64,000 nucleotides of DNA. Origin: Brevibacterium sp. JSBI002 (GTDB lineage: Bacteria; Actinomycetota; Actinomycetes; Actinomycetales; Brevibacteriaceae). Of the stretch, positions 32,642 through 41,902 are shown piece after piece. The DNA lies in NCBI RefSeq assembly GCF_026013965.1, contig NZ_CP110341.1:186001-250000 (forward strand), read 5' to 3'. The translations under genes were made by a program, and so were the position numbers. The notes below the pieces were generated by a model that was not told the DNA's origin, did not search any database, and worked only from the letters and a program-made list of their open reading frames with translations. Every line of letters starts with the position of its first letter. Position 1 is the stretch's first letter.

Positions 32642-33600
32642 ATGACACAACGACGGTCACGATTCGACGCGGAGCTCGCCGCGAGTCTGTCCGTCATCGG
32701 CGGGGTCTTTCCGCCGACCATCACTCCTTCGCTCATCGACTTCATGCGAGTCTCGTACGCCTCGGAGCCGCTGGCGGAGACTCTCAGCGGCCGGCGGGTC
32801 GAACATTCCGAATATCAGGTGCCGGGCCACCTCGGCGAGGCCATCACCGTCTCCGTCTTCAGACGATCCGGGGACACCGGACGACGACCGACGATCGTCT
32901 ACGCCCACTCCGGCGGGCTGATGTTCGGCGATCGCTTCAGCGCGCTCGGCCTCAACCTCGACTGGGTCGAGAAGATCGGTGCGATCCTCATCTGCCCCGA
33001 ATACCGCCTGGCGCCCGAGTTCCAAGACCCCTATGCGCGTGAGGACATGTACGCCGCGCTCCTGTGGACGGCAGAGAACGCCGACGACCTCGGCGTCGAC
33101 CGCGCCCGACTCATCGTCGCCGGAGCCAGCTCCGGTGGGGGACTGGCCGCCGGAATGGCGCTGGCGGCCCGCGACCGGCACGGACCGAAGCTCAAGGGCC
33201 AACTGCTCATCTACCCGATGCTCGACGACCGAGGCATCACACCGTCAACCCATCAGTTCGACGGCATCGGCGTCTGGGATCGGGTGAGCAACGAAACCGG
33301 ATGGCAGGCGATTCTCGGCGATGACTACCGCACCGAGGCGGTCTCGCCCTATATCGCACCATCGCGTGCCAACGACCTCACCGATCTGCGCCCGCGTACA
33401 TCGACGTGGGCTCGGCCGAGATCTTCCGGGACGAAGCCGTCGCCTACGCCTCGGCCCTCTGGAACGACGGCAGCGAAGCGGAGCTGCACGTGTGGCCCGG
33501 AGGCTTCCACGCCTTCGACATCTTCGCCGCCCATACACACCTTGCGCAAGGAATGATCAGCACCCGAATGGCCTGGATCGAGAAGCTCCTGGCCGACTGA
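32642..33600 (+). pseudogene. Alpha/beta hydrolase (HSL family) with one frameshift
   Basis: A hormone-sensitive-lipase type esterase. It has HSGGLMFGD (HGGG-like oxyanion loop), EYRLAPEFQDP and the nucleophile elbow GASSGGG. The reading frame breaks near 33388-33395: the first frame runs on as Arg/Ser-rich nonsense, while the expected C-terminus (IDVGSAEIFRDEAVAYASAL ... GGFHAFDIF with the catalytic Asp and His) continues in another frame to 33600. One extra C in the CGCCC run restores a protein of about 319 aa. Either a recent inactivation or a base-calling error. It is the first gene of a three-gene unit with the esterase and PucR genes. Confidence 0.75.
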
Positions 33601-33610
33601 AAGGAACATC

Positions 33611-34792
33611 ATGTCTGAGAACACAGCTGTCAACGACGCAGTTGTCCGCGTGGCCACGAAGACCGTCGACAGCGGCGGCGTCCCAGGCGTCGTCGCCGGA
33701 GTGACCACCGACAAGGAGACCATCAGTCTCACTGCTGCAGGAGTCCGCTCCCTCGACGATTCGCAGCCGATGACCACGGACTCCGTGTTCATGATCTTCT
33801 CCACGACGAAGGCCCTGACCGGCACCGTGGCACTGCAGCTGGTGGAGTCGGGAGAGCTCGACCTCGACGCCCCGGCGAAGGACTATGCCCCAGGACTGGC
33901 CGACGTGCAGGTCATCGACGGTTTCGACGACGGCGGAGAACCGATCCTCCGGGCACCCGCCAGCGAACCGACCACGAAACAGCTTCTGCTGCACACCGCC
34001 GGCTTCGGCTACGACTTCTTCAACGAGAAGTACGAACGACTCGCCCGCGAACACGGCCAGCCGAGCATCGTCACCGCCACCAGGAAGGCGTTGGAGACTC
34101 CGCTGCTGTTCGATCCCGGCACCCAGTGGGAGTACGGGTCGAACATGGATTGGGTCGGCCAGGTCATCGAAGGCATCACCGGAAAGACTCTGGGTGAGGC
34201 GATGCGTACCCGAGTCCTCGAACCGCTGGGCATGGACGACAGCACCTTCCGTCCGACCGCGTCGATGCAGGAGCGGCAGGCCACGATGCACCAGCGCACC
34301 GACGGCGAACTCGCGGCGACCGACTTCATGCTGCCCGAACCGGAGGTGGAGATGGGCGGCCACGGACTCTTCTCGACCGTCGATGACTACCTGAAGTTCA
34401 TCAGGATGTGGCTCAACGACGGAGCAGCCGACGACGGAACAGTCGTCCTCCGCCCCGAAACGGTGGACCTGGCCACGCAGAACCACCTCGGCGATCTTCG
34501 GGTGAAACTGCTGCCCGGAGTCATCCCGAGCTTGTCCAACGATGCGGAGTTCTTCCCCGGCATGCCGAAGACCTGGGGATACACGTTCATGATCAACGAG
34601 GAGGACGCCCCGACCGGTCGCCCGGCCGGCGCCGCAGCATGGGCGGGTCTTGCCAACCTCTACTACTGGTTCGACCGACAGAACAAGATCGGCGGGTACT
34701 GGGCCACACAGATCTTCCCCTTCGCCGACCCCGAATCCGTCGGTGGGTATCTCGAGATGGAGACGGCAGTCTACGATGCTCTGAAAGGCTGA
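33611..34792 (+). CDS. Serine hydrolase, class C beta-lactamase/EstB-like
   Basis: A 393-aa penicillin-binding-protein-like hydrolase. STTK (SxxK, near residue 64) carries the nucleophile, and YGSN (YxN) and a late HGLFS-type segment complete the family pattern. EstB-type esterases with this fold act on short-chain esters and lack real beta-lactamase activity. The signal peptide of secreted beta-lactamases is missing, which supports a cytoplasmic esterase. It follows the HSL-type hydrolase by 10 bp with AAAGGAAC before the ATG. The operon also holds a PucR regulator. Confidence 0.88.
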   Translation: MSENTAVNDAVVRVATKTVDSGGVPGVVAGVTTDKETISLTAAGVRSLDDSQPMTTDSVFMIFSTTKALTGTVALQLVESGELDLDAPAKDYAPGLADVQVIDGFDDGGEPILRAPASEPTTKQLLLHTAGFGYDFFNEKYERLAREHGQPSIVTATRKALETPLLFDPGTQWEYGSNMDWVGQVIEGITGKTLGEAMRTRVLEPLGMDDSTFRPTASMQERQATMHQRTDGELAATDFMLPEPEVEMGGHGLFSTVDDYLKFIRMWLNDGAADDGTVVLRPETVDLATQNHLGDLRVKLLPGVIPSLSNDAEFFPGMPKTWGYTFMINEEDAPTGRPAGAAAWAGLANLYYWFDRQNKIGGYWATQIFPFADPESVGGYLEMETAVYDALKG

Positions 34793-34877
34793 TTCGCGAC
34801 TGAGGCGAATCGCGACCGTCGGGCGACAGTCGTGGACTGCCAATCGTCGACCGACGGACGAACGAGGAGGTGGTGAC

Positions 34878-35912
34878 GTGCAGGAGCTGCTCGGCAGGAT
34901 TGCGAAGCTCGATCCCGAGGCGAGCCTGGGTCTGCGCGTCATCGCCTGCTTCGACGAACTCATGGCCGGCGAGGTCAATTCCCATGCCCTCGCCTCCGCG
35001 GCCGCGGCTCTGGCCGGTTGCCCGGCCGGCTTTCGCAGTGGGGACGGGAGCAGACAGCTGAGGGTCGATTCAGGCGGAGTCTCGATTCCGGGGGATCGAC
35101 CCGCCGAGGTGGCCGCCCTGTCCCTGCCGAACGATTCCGAGGTCTGGCTCGAGCGGGAGGACGTTGTCTTGCCCAACGATGAACTCATCCTTGAGAGATT
35201 CGGCCTGGCCATCGGCGTGAGATTCGGTCTCGAACGGCAGCAGCTGGAGACCCCGCGGGACGTGGCGCTCGCCCTCGATCCTGCAGCGACGCCCGAAGAC
35301 CGGAGTGCTGCCGCGGTTCGCCTCGGGTTGACGCCTGGTTCGGGATATCGAGTCCTCGCGGCCCCGCTGTTCGCCGTCTTCGAGAAACGACCCGCCGGCC
35401 CCACCGATGTCATCACCAGCGAACATGGCACGCTGCAGGTGGTCATCGTGACCGACGACACCGAGGGTATCGCCGTGACACCGGCCGGACTGGGGCCGTC
35501 CGGGTCGATCGGAGAATTGCCGCGGTCACTGCGGGCAGCCGTGGTGGCACTGCGGCTCAGCCGCCCGCCCGAGGAAGGGCTCGTGCGGGCTGAAAACTTC
35601 GGTGGGCTCGTCGAACTGCTCGCCGAATCATCTGACACAACCGATCCGGACGCTGCGCTGATCGACGAGATCATGGACTCGCCGTGGGCGGAGTCCACGG
35701 TGCGCGTGCTCCTCGAAGCACCGACGATCAGACAGGCGGCCCGCGACCTCGGTCTGCACCACAGCACGGTGCAGAGCCGGGCCGAGCAGATCGAACGCTG
35801 CCTCGGCTACGATCCGCTGTCGGGCTACAACCGCACCAGGTTGGGCATCAGCGTGCTCCGGTGGCGGCTTCGCAATTCCCGAGCGCTTGAACTTCCGGGG
35901 CCAGTGGGGTGA
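34878..35912 (+). CDS. PucR-like transcriptional regulator
   Basis: A 344-aa protein whose last 60-70 residues form the PucR-type HTH (STVRVLLEAPTIRQAARDLGLHHSTVQSRAEQIERCLGY). The N-terminal 270 residues are a divergent sensor region with no named domain that I can identify. It starts with GTG and a strong GAGGAGGTGG upstream. It is the last gene after the two hydrolases and is probably their activator. The HTH looks complete. The IS3-family relic begins about 65 bp after its stop. Confidence 0.8.
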   Translation: MQELLGRIAKLDPEASLGLRVIACFDELMAGEVNSHALASAAAALAGCPAGFRSGDGSRQLRVDSGGVSIPGDRPAEVAALSLPNDSEVWLEREDVVLPNDELILERFGLAIGVRFGLERQQLETPRDVALALDPAATPEDRSAAAVRLGLTPGSGYRVLAAPLFAVFEKRPAGPTDVITSEHGTLQVVIVTDDTEGIAVTPAGLGPSGSIGELPRSLRAAVVALRLSRPPEEGLVRAENFGGLVELLAESSDTTDPDAALIDEIMDSPWAESTVRVLLEAPTIRQAARDLGLHHSTVQSRAEQIERCLGYDPLSGYNRTRLGISVLRWRLRNSRALELPGPVG

Positions 35913-35976
35913 GGTGCGTCAAGTCCCGGGTTTGATGGAGAGTTTTCTACTTGGAATTCATCAACTGACACACGAG

Positions 35977-36222
35977 CTAGCCAACCTGTGGCAGCGTGTT
36001 GAAATACTCTGGTCGGAACGCGGTTGGAGTCGCCTCACCGAGTGCTCCGTGAGGCCGGTACGTGTTGAACCACTGCACCCACTTCGCCGTGCCGATCTCG
36101 ATATCGTCAGTATTTTTTACGGATCCTAGTTCCGGATCAGCTCAACTTTATAGAGAGAGTTCAGCGCTCAGCGAGGGCGTTATCGTATGAGTCGCCCTTC
36201 GATTCGACAGACGCGACGGTGC
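35977..36222 (-). mobile_element. IS3-family transposase relic (3' end only)
   Basis: The minus strand encodes parts of an IS3-family integrase C-terminus: ASVESKGDSYDNALAE, then after frame breaks and stops LYKVELIRN, then IEIGTAKWVQWFNTYRPHGAL and TPTAFRPEYFNTLPQVG before a stop at 35977. The 5' part and the catalytic upstream region are missing. It fills most of the 373-bp gap before the Nudix gene and marks the left edge of the low-GC island. Terminal inverted repeats were not found. Confidence 0.8.
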
Positions 36223-36285
36223 ACCTAGAAACACTTAGCGAGTCGGTAGGGTGGGAGCCATCTAGGGAGAAGGAAGCAGGGAACC

Positions 36286-36693
36286 ATGAAGAAAGAAATC
36301 AACGTCGTGGGTGCCATCATAGTCGACGGTTCAAATGTCTTGGCAGCGCAAAGAAGCGCAACGATGTCTCTGCCCGGCATGTGGGAGTTTCCCGGTGGCA
36401 AGATCGAAGCCGGTGAAACTCCTCGCGCGGCTCTCGTCCGGGAGCTCCAAGAAGAGCTATTATGCACGGCTGAGATTGGAGATGAAGTCGCTTCGACTCG
36501 GCACGAGTACGATTTTGGCTTCGTCACCCTGACTACCTTCTACTCAAAGCTAGTCGAAGGCGAACCGAAACTAACTGAACATTCCGAAATTCGATGGATC
36601 AAAGCAACCGACCTCGATTCGGTGGAGTGGGCGCCAGCTGATATACCTGCAGTTGAGAAGGTGGTGCAAGATTTCTCAATGACCGAGGAGTAG
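36286..36693 (+). CDS. Nudix (deoxy)nucleoside triphosphate pyrophosphohydrolase
   Basis: A 135-aa Nudix enzyme of the MutT/NudG-like group. The Nudix box is at residues 37-59 (GGKIEAGETPRAALVRELQEEL follows G-x5-E-x7-R-E-x2-E-E), preceded by AAQRSATMSLPGMWEFP. Such enzymes hydrolyse (d)NTPs or oxidised nucleotides to the monophosphate. GGAGAAGGAAGCAGGG lies before the ATG. The stop is 2 bp before the start of the PLD-helicase gene, so the two are translationally linked. Codon use is clearly more AT-rich than in surrounding genes. Confidence 0.88.
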   Translation: MKKEINVVGAIIVDGSNVLAAQRSATMSLPGMWEFPGGKIEAGETPRAALVRELQEELLCTAEIGDEVASTRHEYDFGFVTLTTFYSKLVEGEPKLTEHSEIRWIKATDLDSVEWAPADIPAVEKVVQDFSMTEE

Positions 36694-36695
36694 GC

Positions 36696-39695
36696 GTGGC
36701 AACAGTTCCAGAGCATGTTCAGCGAGACACAGCGTTCGGATTTCTTGATCGTTCGTCACCCGCGGAACGCCTCTTCAACCCGATGTTGGTTTCAAATGTT
36801 GAAGCCAACACGATGCACAAAGCCATCCTTGAAGAACTGAGACGCTCGAAGAGCTTCACCTTTTCAGTTGCATTTGTCAGTTCAGATGCAATCGCTTCAT
36901 TGAAGCAACCACTGATTGAGTTCCCGGGCCGGGGCCGAATCATCACTTCGACTTACTTAGGTTTCAATTCACCTGAGTCATTTAGGGAACTGAAGAATCT
37001 CCACGACCTTGGCATCGAAGTGTACGTGTTTGAAGATGACACAAGAGGTTTCCATCCCAAAGGCTTCATCTTTGAACAAGCAGCTACGACCACAGCGATC
37101 GTGGGTAGCTCCAATCTGACTTCTCGGGCGCTCAAGCGAAACCACGAGTGGAACCTGAGGTTCTCAGCACTTCCTGACGGCGATATTGTTCAGCAGCTTG
37201 CTGCTGCAATTGATATCCAGCTTGAGTCCGCCACGCTGCTAAGCGATGACTGGATCAATGCATACGAAGAGTTGTACGTCCCGCCTTCGGCACGTAGCGA
37301 AATTCCGGGGTCGAACCTTCAGCTGCCAGGGACTCGTACTCAGATTGTCGCCAACGCGATGCAGGCAGAGGCTCTCCTAGAAATTCAAAAAGTACGCGAC
37401 TCGGGTGAAGATAAAGCTCTAGTCGTGTCGGCGACTGGCACAGGTAAGACCATTCTCGCGGCGCTAGACGTGAAGGCCGCGAATCCGGAACGAGTGCTCT
37501 TCGTCGTGCACCGAGAACAAATTCTCGATCGCGCGATTGAGGAATTCACCAAGGTGCTCGATCTTGAGGAACACGAGGTTGGGAAGTTCGTCGGGTCGCG
37601 TAGAGAACTTGATCGACGGTTCGTATTCGCAACCGTGCAGTCACTGGGATCGGCTGAAAAGCTGAACCAAATCGCACGCGACCACTTCGACTACATCCTC
37701 ATCGATGAGGTTCATAGGGCTGGTGCGAGGTTGCACCAGAACATCATTCAGTACTTCACCCCGGACTTCATGCTTGGAATCACCGCTACTCCCGAGCGGT
37801 CAGACGATTTCAATGTCTATAGCCTGTTCGACTACAACGTGCCCTATGAGATTCGACTACAGAAGGCGCTCGAGGAGGACATGCTCGCCCCGTTCCACTA
37901 TTACGGCGTCACCGACTTCGAGAAGGACGGCGAAGTTATCGGTGACACAAGCCAGCTGCGGAACCTCGTTGCCCCAGAGAGAGTAGCTCACCTGATTCAG
38001 GTAATTGAGCGTTATGGGCACGTAGGCGACCCGGTCAGAGGCCTCATGTTCTGCAGCCGAAAAGATGAAGCTCGAGAGCTATCGACGCTTCTCAACCAGA
38101 ACGACGTACATGGCAAACGGCTTCGAACGCGAGCTCTAACTGGTGAAGACTCGGTAGAAACTCGTGAACGTGTCGTCGCCCAGCTTGAAAACGGAGAGCT
38201 CGACTACATCATCTCCGTCGATGTGTTTAACGAAGGCATTGATATCCGGACAGTCAACCAAGTGGTTATGCTTCGGCAAACTCAGTCGAGCATCATCTTT
38301 ACTCAGCAGCTCGGCCGCGGACTGCGCAAGGCAGCTGGCAAGAGCCATCTCATCGTTATCGACTTCATCGGTAACTACACGAACAACTTCCTCGTGCCGA
38401 TTGCGCTCTTCGGAGACAGCAGCCTGAACAAGGACTCTCTCCGGAAGAGGATGATTGAAGCGCAAGATGTCGGTGCGGTTTCTGGACTTTCAAGCATCAA
38501 CTTTGATGCGGTCGCAAAGGAGCGAATCTTCAAGTCGATCGAGTCCACACGCCTGGATAGCCTGAAGAACCTCAAGCAGTCCTTTAGAGACCTGCATACC
38601 CGACTCGGTAGGCCGCCGATGCTGATGGACTATGCGCGCTTTGATGTTGTTGATCCAGTAGTAATCGCCAGTGCACGTGGCAACTATTGGAAACTGCTCA
38701 ACGCATTCAAAGTTGTCGACGAGCAGCCCACAGACAGAGAAAGTCAGATCCTGTCGATGGTCAGTCAGGAGTTTCTGAACGGCAAACGGCCCCATGAACT
38801 TCTGGTGCTCGAGCAACTAGTGAGTGCAAGAACTCCTGTGACTGTGAGTGACCTTCGCTCGCTTTTTGATCAAAAGGGAGCGACTTCAGACCAGGCCACA
38901 ATTGACTCCATTGAAAGAATTTTCAACTTTGAATTCTTCACTGAGGGTGATCAGAAAAAATACGGGACTCCGATCGTCGATTGGACAGACGGCAGGATCA
39001 CTCCAACCTCAGAATTTCTGGACCTGCTTGAACACTCGCCCAGCTTCTTAGCCCATTTGAATGATGCAATTGAGACAGGACTCTTCTTATCCCGTCACAG
39101 GTACCGCTGGGATGAACGTCTAGAGGCAGGGAAGAAGTACTCGCGCAAAGACGTTTGCAGACTGCTCAATTGGCAAAGCGATCAAAAAGGGACGATGTAC
39201 GGGTACAAAGTCGACGTCTACTCCAATTCGTGTCCAATCTTCGTGACTTATCACAAAGATGACGACGTGTCCGCGAGCACTTCGTACGAAGACTCTTTTG
39301 TCAGCGAGAACACGCTCCGCTGGTTCACACGCAGCAAGAGGACATTGCAGAGCAAGGAAGTCCGGTCGATTGTGAACAATGAGATCCCGCTGTATCTCTT
39401 TGCTAAGAAGGACGACGCTGAAGGCACGGACTTTTACTACTTGGGCCAGGCCACGTCCTCGGACCCAATGCAAACAAAGATGCCTGGGGAGAACGGGAAG
39501 AACTTGGACGTTGTCACGATGGACCTCAACCTGGAGTACCCCATTGATGCAGCGCTCTATGACTATTTGACGACAGGCCCGGCGATCGAAGAGGCAAAGA
39601 GCCGCAGCTCCAAAGCTCCGTCAATTGATCTAAGCCATGAAGAGACACCAATTCGGCTCGAATACAACGACGATCAGAAAGACAAGCTGTTCTAG
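36696..39695 (+). CDS. PLD nuclease-SF2 helicase-DUF3427 protein
   Basis: A 999-aa three-part protein. Residues 40-165 form a phospholipase D-type nuclease domain with His120-x-Lys122 and the following GSSNLT (Asn140). Residues 220-560 are an SF2 helicase: Walker A ATGTGKT (246-252), DEVH box (337-340), TATPE (363-367) and QQLGRGLRK motif VI (537-545). The rest includes a DUF3427-like C-terminus (about 800-960: FVTYHKDDDVSASTSYEDSF, then YYLGQATSSDP). GTG is the start, 2 bp after the Nudix stop. Base composition is strongly different from the window (23 of 60 bases are G/C at 38881-38940). Likely an anti-phage or DNA-processing enzyme; function is inferred from architecture. Confidence 0.88.
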   Translation: MATVPEHVQRDTAFGFLDRSSPAERLFNPMLVSNVEANTMHKAILEELRRSKSFTFSVAFVSSDAIASLKQPLIEFPGRGRIITSTYLGFNSPESFRELKNLHDLGIEVYVFEDDTRGFHPKGFIFEQAATTTAIVGSSNLTSRALKRNHEWNLRFSALPDGDIVQQLAAAIDIQLESATLLSDDWINAYEELYVPPSARSEIPGSNLQLPGTRTQIVANAMQAEALLEIQKVRDSGEDKALVVSATGTGKTILAALDVKAANPERVLFVVHREQILDRAIEEFTKVLDLEEHEVGKFVGSRRELDRRFVFATVQSLGSAEKLNQIARDHFDYILIDEVHRAGARLHQNIIQYFTPDFMLGITATPERSDDFNVYSLFDYNVPYEIRLQKALEEDMLAPFHYYGVTDFEKDGEVIGDTSQLRNLVAPERVAHLIQVIERYGHVGDPVRGLMFCSRKDEARELSTLLNQNDVHGKRLRTRALTGEDSVETRERVVAQLENGELDYIISVDVFNEGIDIRTVNQVVMLRQTQSSIIFTQQLGRGLRKAAGKSHLIVIDFIGNYTNNFLVPIALFGDSSLNKDSLRKRMIEAQDVGAVSGLSSINFDAVAKERIFKSIESTRLDSLKNLKQSFRDLHTRLGRPPMLMDYARFDVVDPVVIASARGNYWKLLNAFKVVDEQPTDRESQILSMVSQEFLNGKRPHELLVLEQLVSARTPVTVSDLRSLFDQKGATSDQATIDSIERIFNFEFFTEGDQKKYGTPIVDWTDGRITPTSEFLDLLEHSPSFLAHLNDAIETGLFLSRHRYRWDERLEAGKKYSRKDVCRLLNWQSDQKGTMYGYKVDVYSNSCPIFVTYHKDDDVSASTSYEDSFVSENTLRWFTRSKRTLQSKEVRSIVNNEIPLYLFAKKDDAEGTDFYYLGQATSSDPMQTKMPGENGKNLDVVTMDLNLEYPIDAALYDYLTTGPAIEEAKSRSSKAPSIDLSHEETPIRLEYNDDQKDKLF

Positions 39696-39725
39696 CGATG
39701 AAGTTGCCGGGGCAGCTGGATTTCA

Positions 39726-40775
39726 CTAGTGCTGATGGCCGACTCGCTGAATCAATGCTTCCCAAGCAAACGTCGCGAGCCAATGAGAGGACACGTACTC
39801 GTCTGAGACAGACGCTTCGAGTCCGGGTGCCATTAGCGAATCGACTTGGGTGAGTATGCCCTTGGCCTGCGCGATGAGTTCGTCATGGCCCGACTTCTCG
39901 GCGATCGCTTCTAGCTTTGGAGCCAGTCGCATCACTGACGCCGCGACCGAGAGGCCCAAACCGTAGAGGTGGCTCTGCTGGCCGTCGGTTGGGTCCAGGA
40001 CCTTGACCGGTGTGAGCGCTGGTGACTCCGGCGAGAGTTCGGATAGAAACTCAGGTAGCCACGTCGCCAATTCGTCCTCGGTGAGCACTTCAGCCATGAG
40101 ATCTGCCTCGCATAGGCCGGGGGAGAGGAAGTCGTGACCGCTGCGCTCCTGGCGTAAGTTCCAGGCGACATCCTCGGCGAAGAATCGACGAGCCGCATCC
40201 GCGATGGCATCGACGACGTCGTGCCGCTCTGCTGCCCGGGCCCCGAGGAGGACGCGGCGCAGCCCGAAGGCCGTATTCGAGTGCACTCCATGCCGAACCG
40301 GCGCGGCCACCTTCGGCAGCCATGCAACCACCAAGTCGAAAACCGTCTCGGCGAGCACTTGCGTGTGAGTACCAAGCGCGCGCAACTCCGGAACTTCGCT
40401 GGCATTCAGCACCCGATTGAGCTCGACCGCCCAGGCCCAGCCATACGGCCGCTCCCACGACGGATTCGCACGGAGGAAAGCCGCCTCGGTGAGCATATGT
40501 TCCTCGCTCAGGTGTGAGGACAGAACGTCGAGCGCACGTTTGCGCCAACCGGCACTCTGCGCCACCTCGGTCTCCAGCAAAGACGCCAGGAGATAGTGCA
40601 TGTGCACGCTGGAATGCCAGTCATAGGAGTTCGCGAACGCGGGATTCTTCTCTGCTGCGGGCACGATGTCCGCAACACTTCGCGCCAGATGATGGGAGGC
40701 GTACGGATATTCGCGGGTGATGTTGCTCAGCGCCACCTCGGCGAAGGGGTGGACGTAATCTTCAATCTGCGGCAT
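39726..40775 (-). CDS. DUF2891 family protein
   Basis: A 349-aa protein with the all-helical DUF2891 pattern: FAEVALSNITREYPYASHHLA, PAFANSYDWHSSVHMHYLLASLL, ERPYGWAWAVELNR, HGVHSNTAFGLRRVL, and the late GHDFLSPGLCEADLMAEVL and SSHWLATFAWEAL segments. The repeated aromatic/His clusters resemble glycoside-processing alpha/alpha toroids, but no activity is known for the family. It is convergent with the helicase gene and GC content returns to the window's norm here, so it marks the right boundary of the low-GC island. Confidence 0.8.
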   Translation of the reverse strand: MPQIEDYVHPFAEVALSNITREYPYASHHLARSVADIVPAAEKNPAFANSYDWHSSVHMHYLLASLLETEVAQSAGWRKRALDVLSSHLSEEHMLTEAAFLRANPSWERPYGWAWAVELNRVLNASEVPELRALGTHTQVLAETVFDLVVAWLPKVAAPVRHGVHSNTAFGLRRVLLGARAAERHDVVDAIADAARRFFAEDVAWNLRQERSGHDFLSPGLCEADLMAEVLTEDELATWLPEFLSELSPESPALTPVKVLDPTDGQQSHLYGLGLSVAASVMRLAPKLEAIAEKSGHDELIAQAKGILTQVDSLMAPGLEASVSDEYVSSHWLATFAWEALIQRVGHQH

Positions 40776-40905
40776 GGATCCTCATCGGCTCGGGGTCTTC
40801 CACTCTACTGGGATGATCACCAGACCAGGTGCCGAACCACTGCGGCTAAGCTTGAACGGACCAAGACCAGCCCTGGTCGTGATGTGCAGGAAGGACAGGC
40901 GAGCA

Positions 40906-41232
40906 ATGACGCCATCTCCCGAAGTCTTCGGCCCGACGGTCGACGATCACACCAGGTGCGTCCACTACGCCACCGAACTCGACATCATCGCCATCCGTTT
41001 CGCCTGCTGCGACCGCTACTATCCCTGCCACCTGTGCCATTCCGAGACTGCGGATCACCCCGCTCAGCAATGGCTACGCGAGAAGTTCGACCAGCCCGCG
41101 ATCCTGTGCGGGATCTGCTGGACCGAACTGACGATCACTGCCTATAAAGCAGCCGATGAATGCCCGGAATGCGCGGCGCAGTTCAATCCACGCTGCGCGG
41201 CGCATTCGGATCTCTATTTTGCCGGTCAGTGA
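40906..41232 (+). CDS. CHY zinc finger protein
   Basis: A 108-aa protein with a CHY-type zinc finger: CVHYATELDIIAIRFACCDRYYPCHLCHSETADH, then CGICW, CPECAAQFNPRCAAHSDLYF. The Cys/His ligands for three zinc ions are complete. In bacteria and yeast (Hot13-like) CHY proteins act in metal or redox handling; the role here is unknown. I chose the ATG at 40906, which has GAAGGACAGGCGAGCA upstream; longer in-frame starts lack family likeness. Confidence 0.85.
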   Translation: MTPSPEVFGPTVDDHTRCVHYATELDIIAIRFACCDRYYPCHLCHSETADHPAQQWLREKFDQPAILCGICWTELTITAYKAADECPECAAQFNPRCAAHSDLYFAGQ

Positions 41233-41257
41233 AGAACCCTGGCGGTGACGATTCCGA

Positions 41258-41890
41258 TTAGTGAAGGAACTGCATCACCACGATCATCGCGGCCATTCCC
41301 CAGCAGTCGAGTGAGATGAGCGGGCGTCCGCGGGCGATGTCGTGGACGGCGCAGATCACCAGGCACACCGCCAGGACGACGACGCCCACTGTGAGGAACG
41401 TGCTGATGAGCGACATGTCACCGGCATGATGACTATGGCCGCCGGCGTGCGTCGAACCGCTCATGTGCGCCCCATGGTTGAGGACCTGCCACGCCATCAC
41501 CGGATAGGTGATGGCGGAGAGGACCGCGGCTGTCGGGCCTGAGTGGGAATCCGCCCGTGACGCGCAGCGGTCAGGCGCGGTCGCCGATTCCGCGCAGTCG
41601 TTGACCGCGACCTTCGCCAGCCCGCCAGGGCCACTCGCGACGAGGGCGGAGGACCGCCTCGGCGAGGGAGCCCTTGTCGATGATCGCAGGAATACGGCCA
41701 GGCCGAGCCCGACGATGAGCAGCGTCCCCGACAAGGCGACTGCCGGGACGAGGGCGGTATAGGCCAAGTCGACCATGGCAAGAACCATCACGGCTGCGGC
41801 GACGATGGCCGGTCGTCCCTTCGACGCAAGAGCGCCGGTCAGGCACAGGACCCCCGAGGTGACCATGAGGAAGGACGCGAGGCTGCTCAT
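41258..41890 (-). CDS. DUF5134-like polytopic membrane protein
   Basis: A 210-aa protein with six to seven hydrophobic helices and a His-rich external loop (HGAHMSGSTHAGGHSHHAG near residues 140-160). Size and layout fit the DUF5134 group, found in actinobacteria near copper genes. The central segment about residues 70-110 is hydrophilic and low complexity. It begins 12 bp from the 3' end of the copper amine oxidase gene on the same strand, so it may be part of that operon and serve copper supply; this is inference. Confidence 0.6.
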   Translation of the reverse strand: MSSLASFLMVTSGVLCLTGALASKGRPAIVAAAVMVLAMVDLAYTALVPAVALSGTLLIVGLGLAVFLRSSTRAPSPRRSSALVASGPGGLAKVAVNDCAESATAPDRCASRADSHSGPTAAVLSAITYPVMAWQVLNHGAHMSGSTHAGGHSHHAGDMSLISTFLTVGVVVLAVCLVICAVHDIARGRPLISLDCWGMAAMIVVMQFLH

Positions 41891-41902
41891 CGGCTGCGCC
41901 TG

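Noticed and set aside
33611..34792. Calling the serine hydrolase a beta-lactamase
   Set aside because: It has SxxK and YxN but no signal peptide and sits with an esterase and PucR regulator; an EstB-type esterase is more likely.
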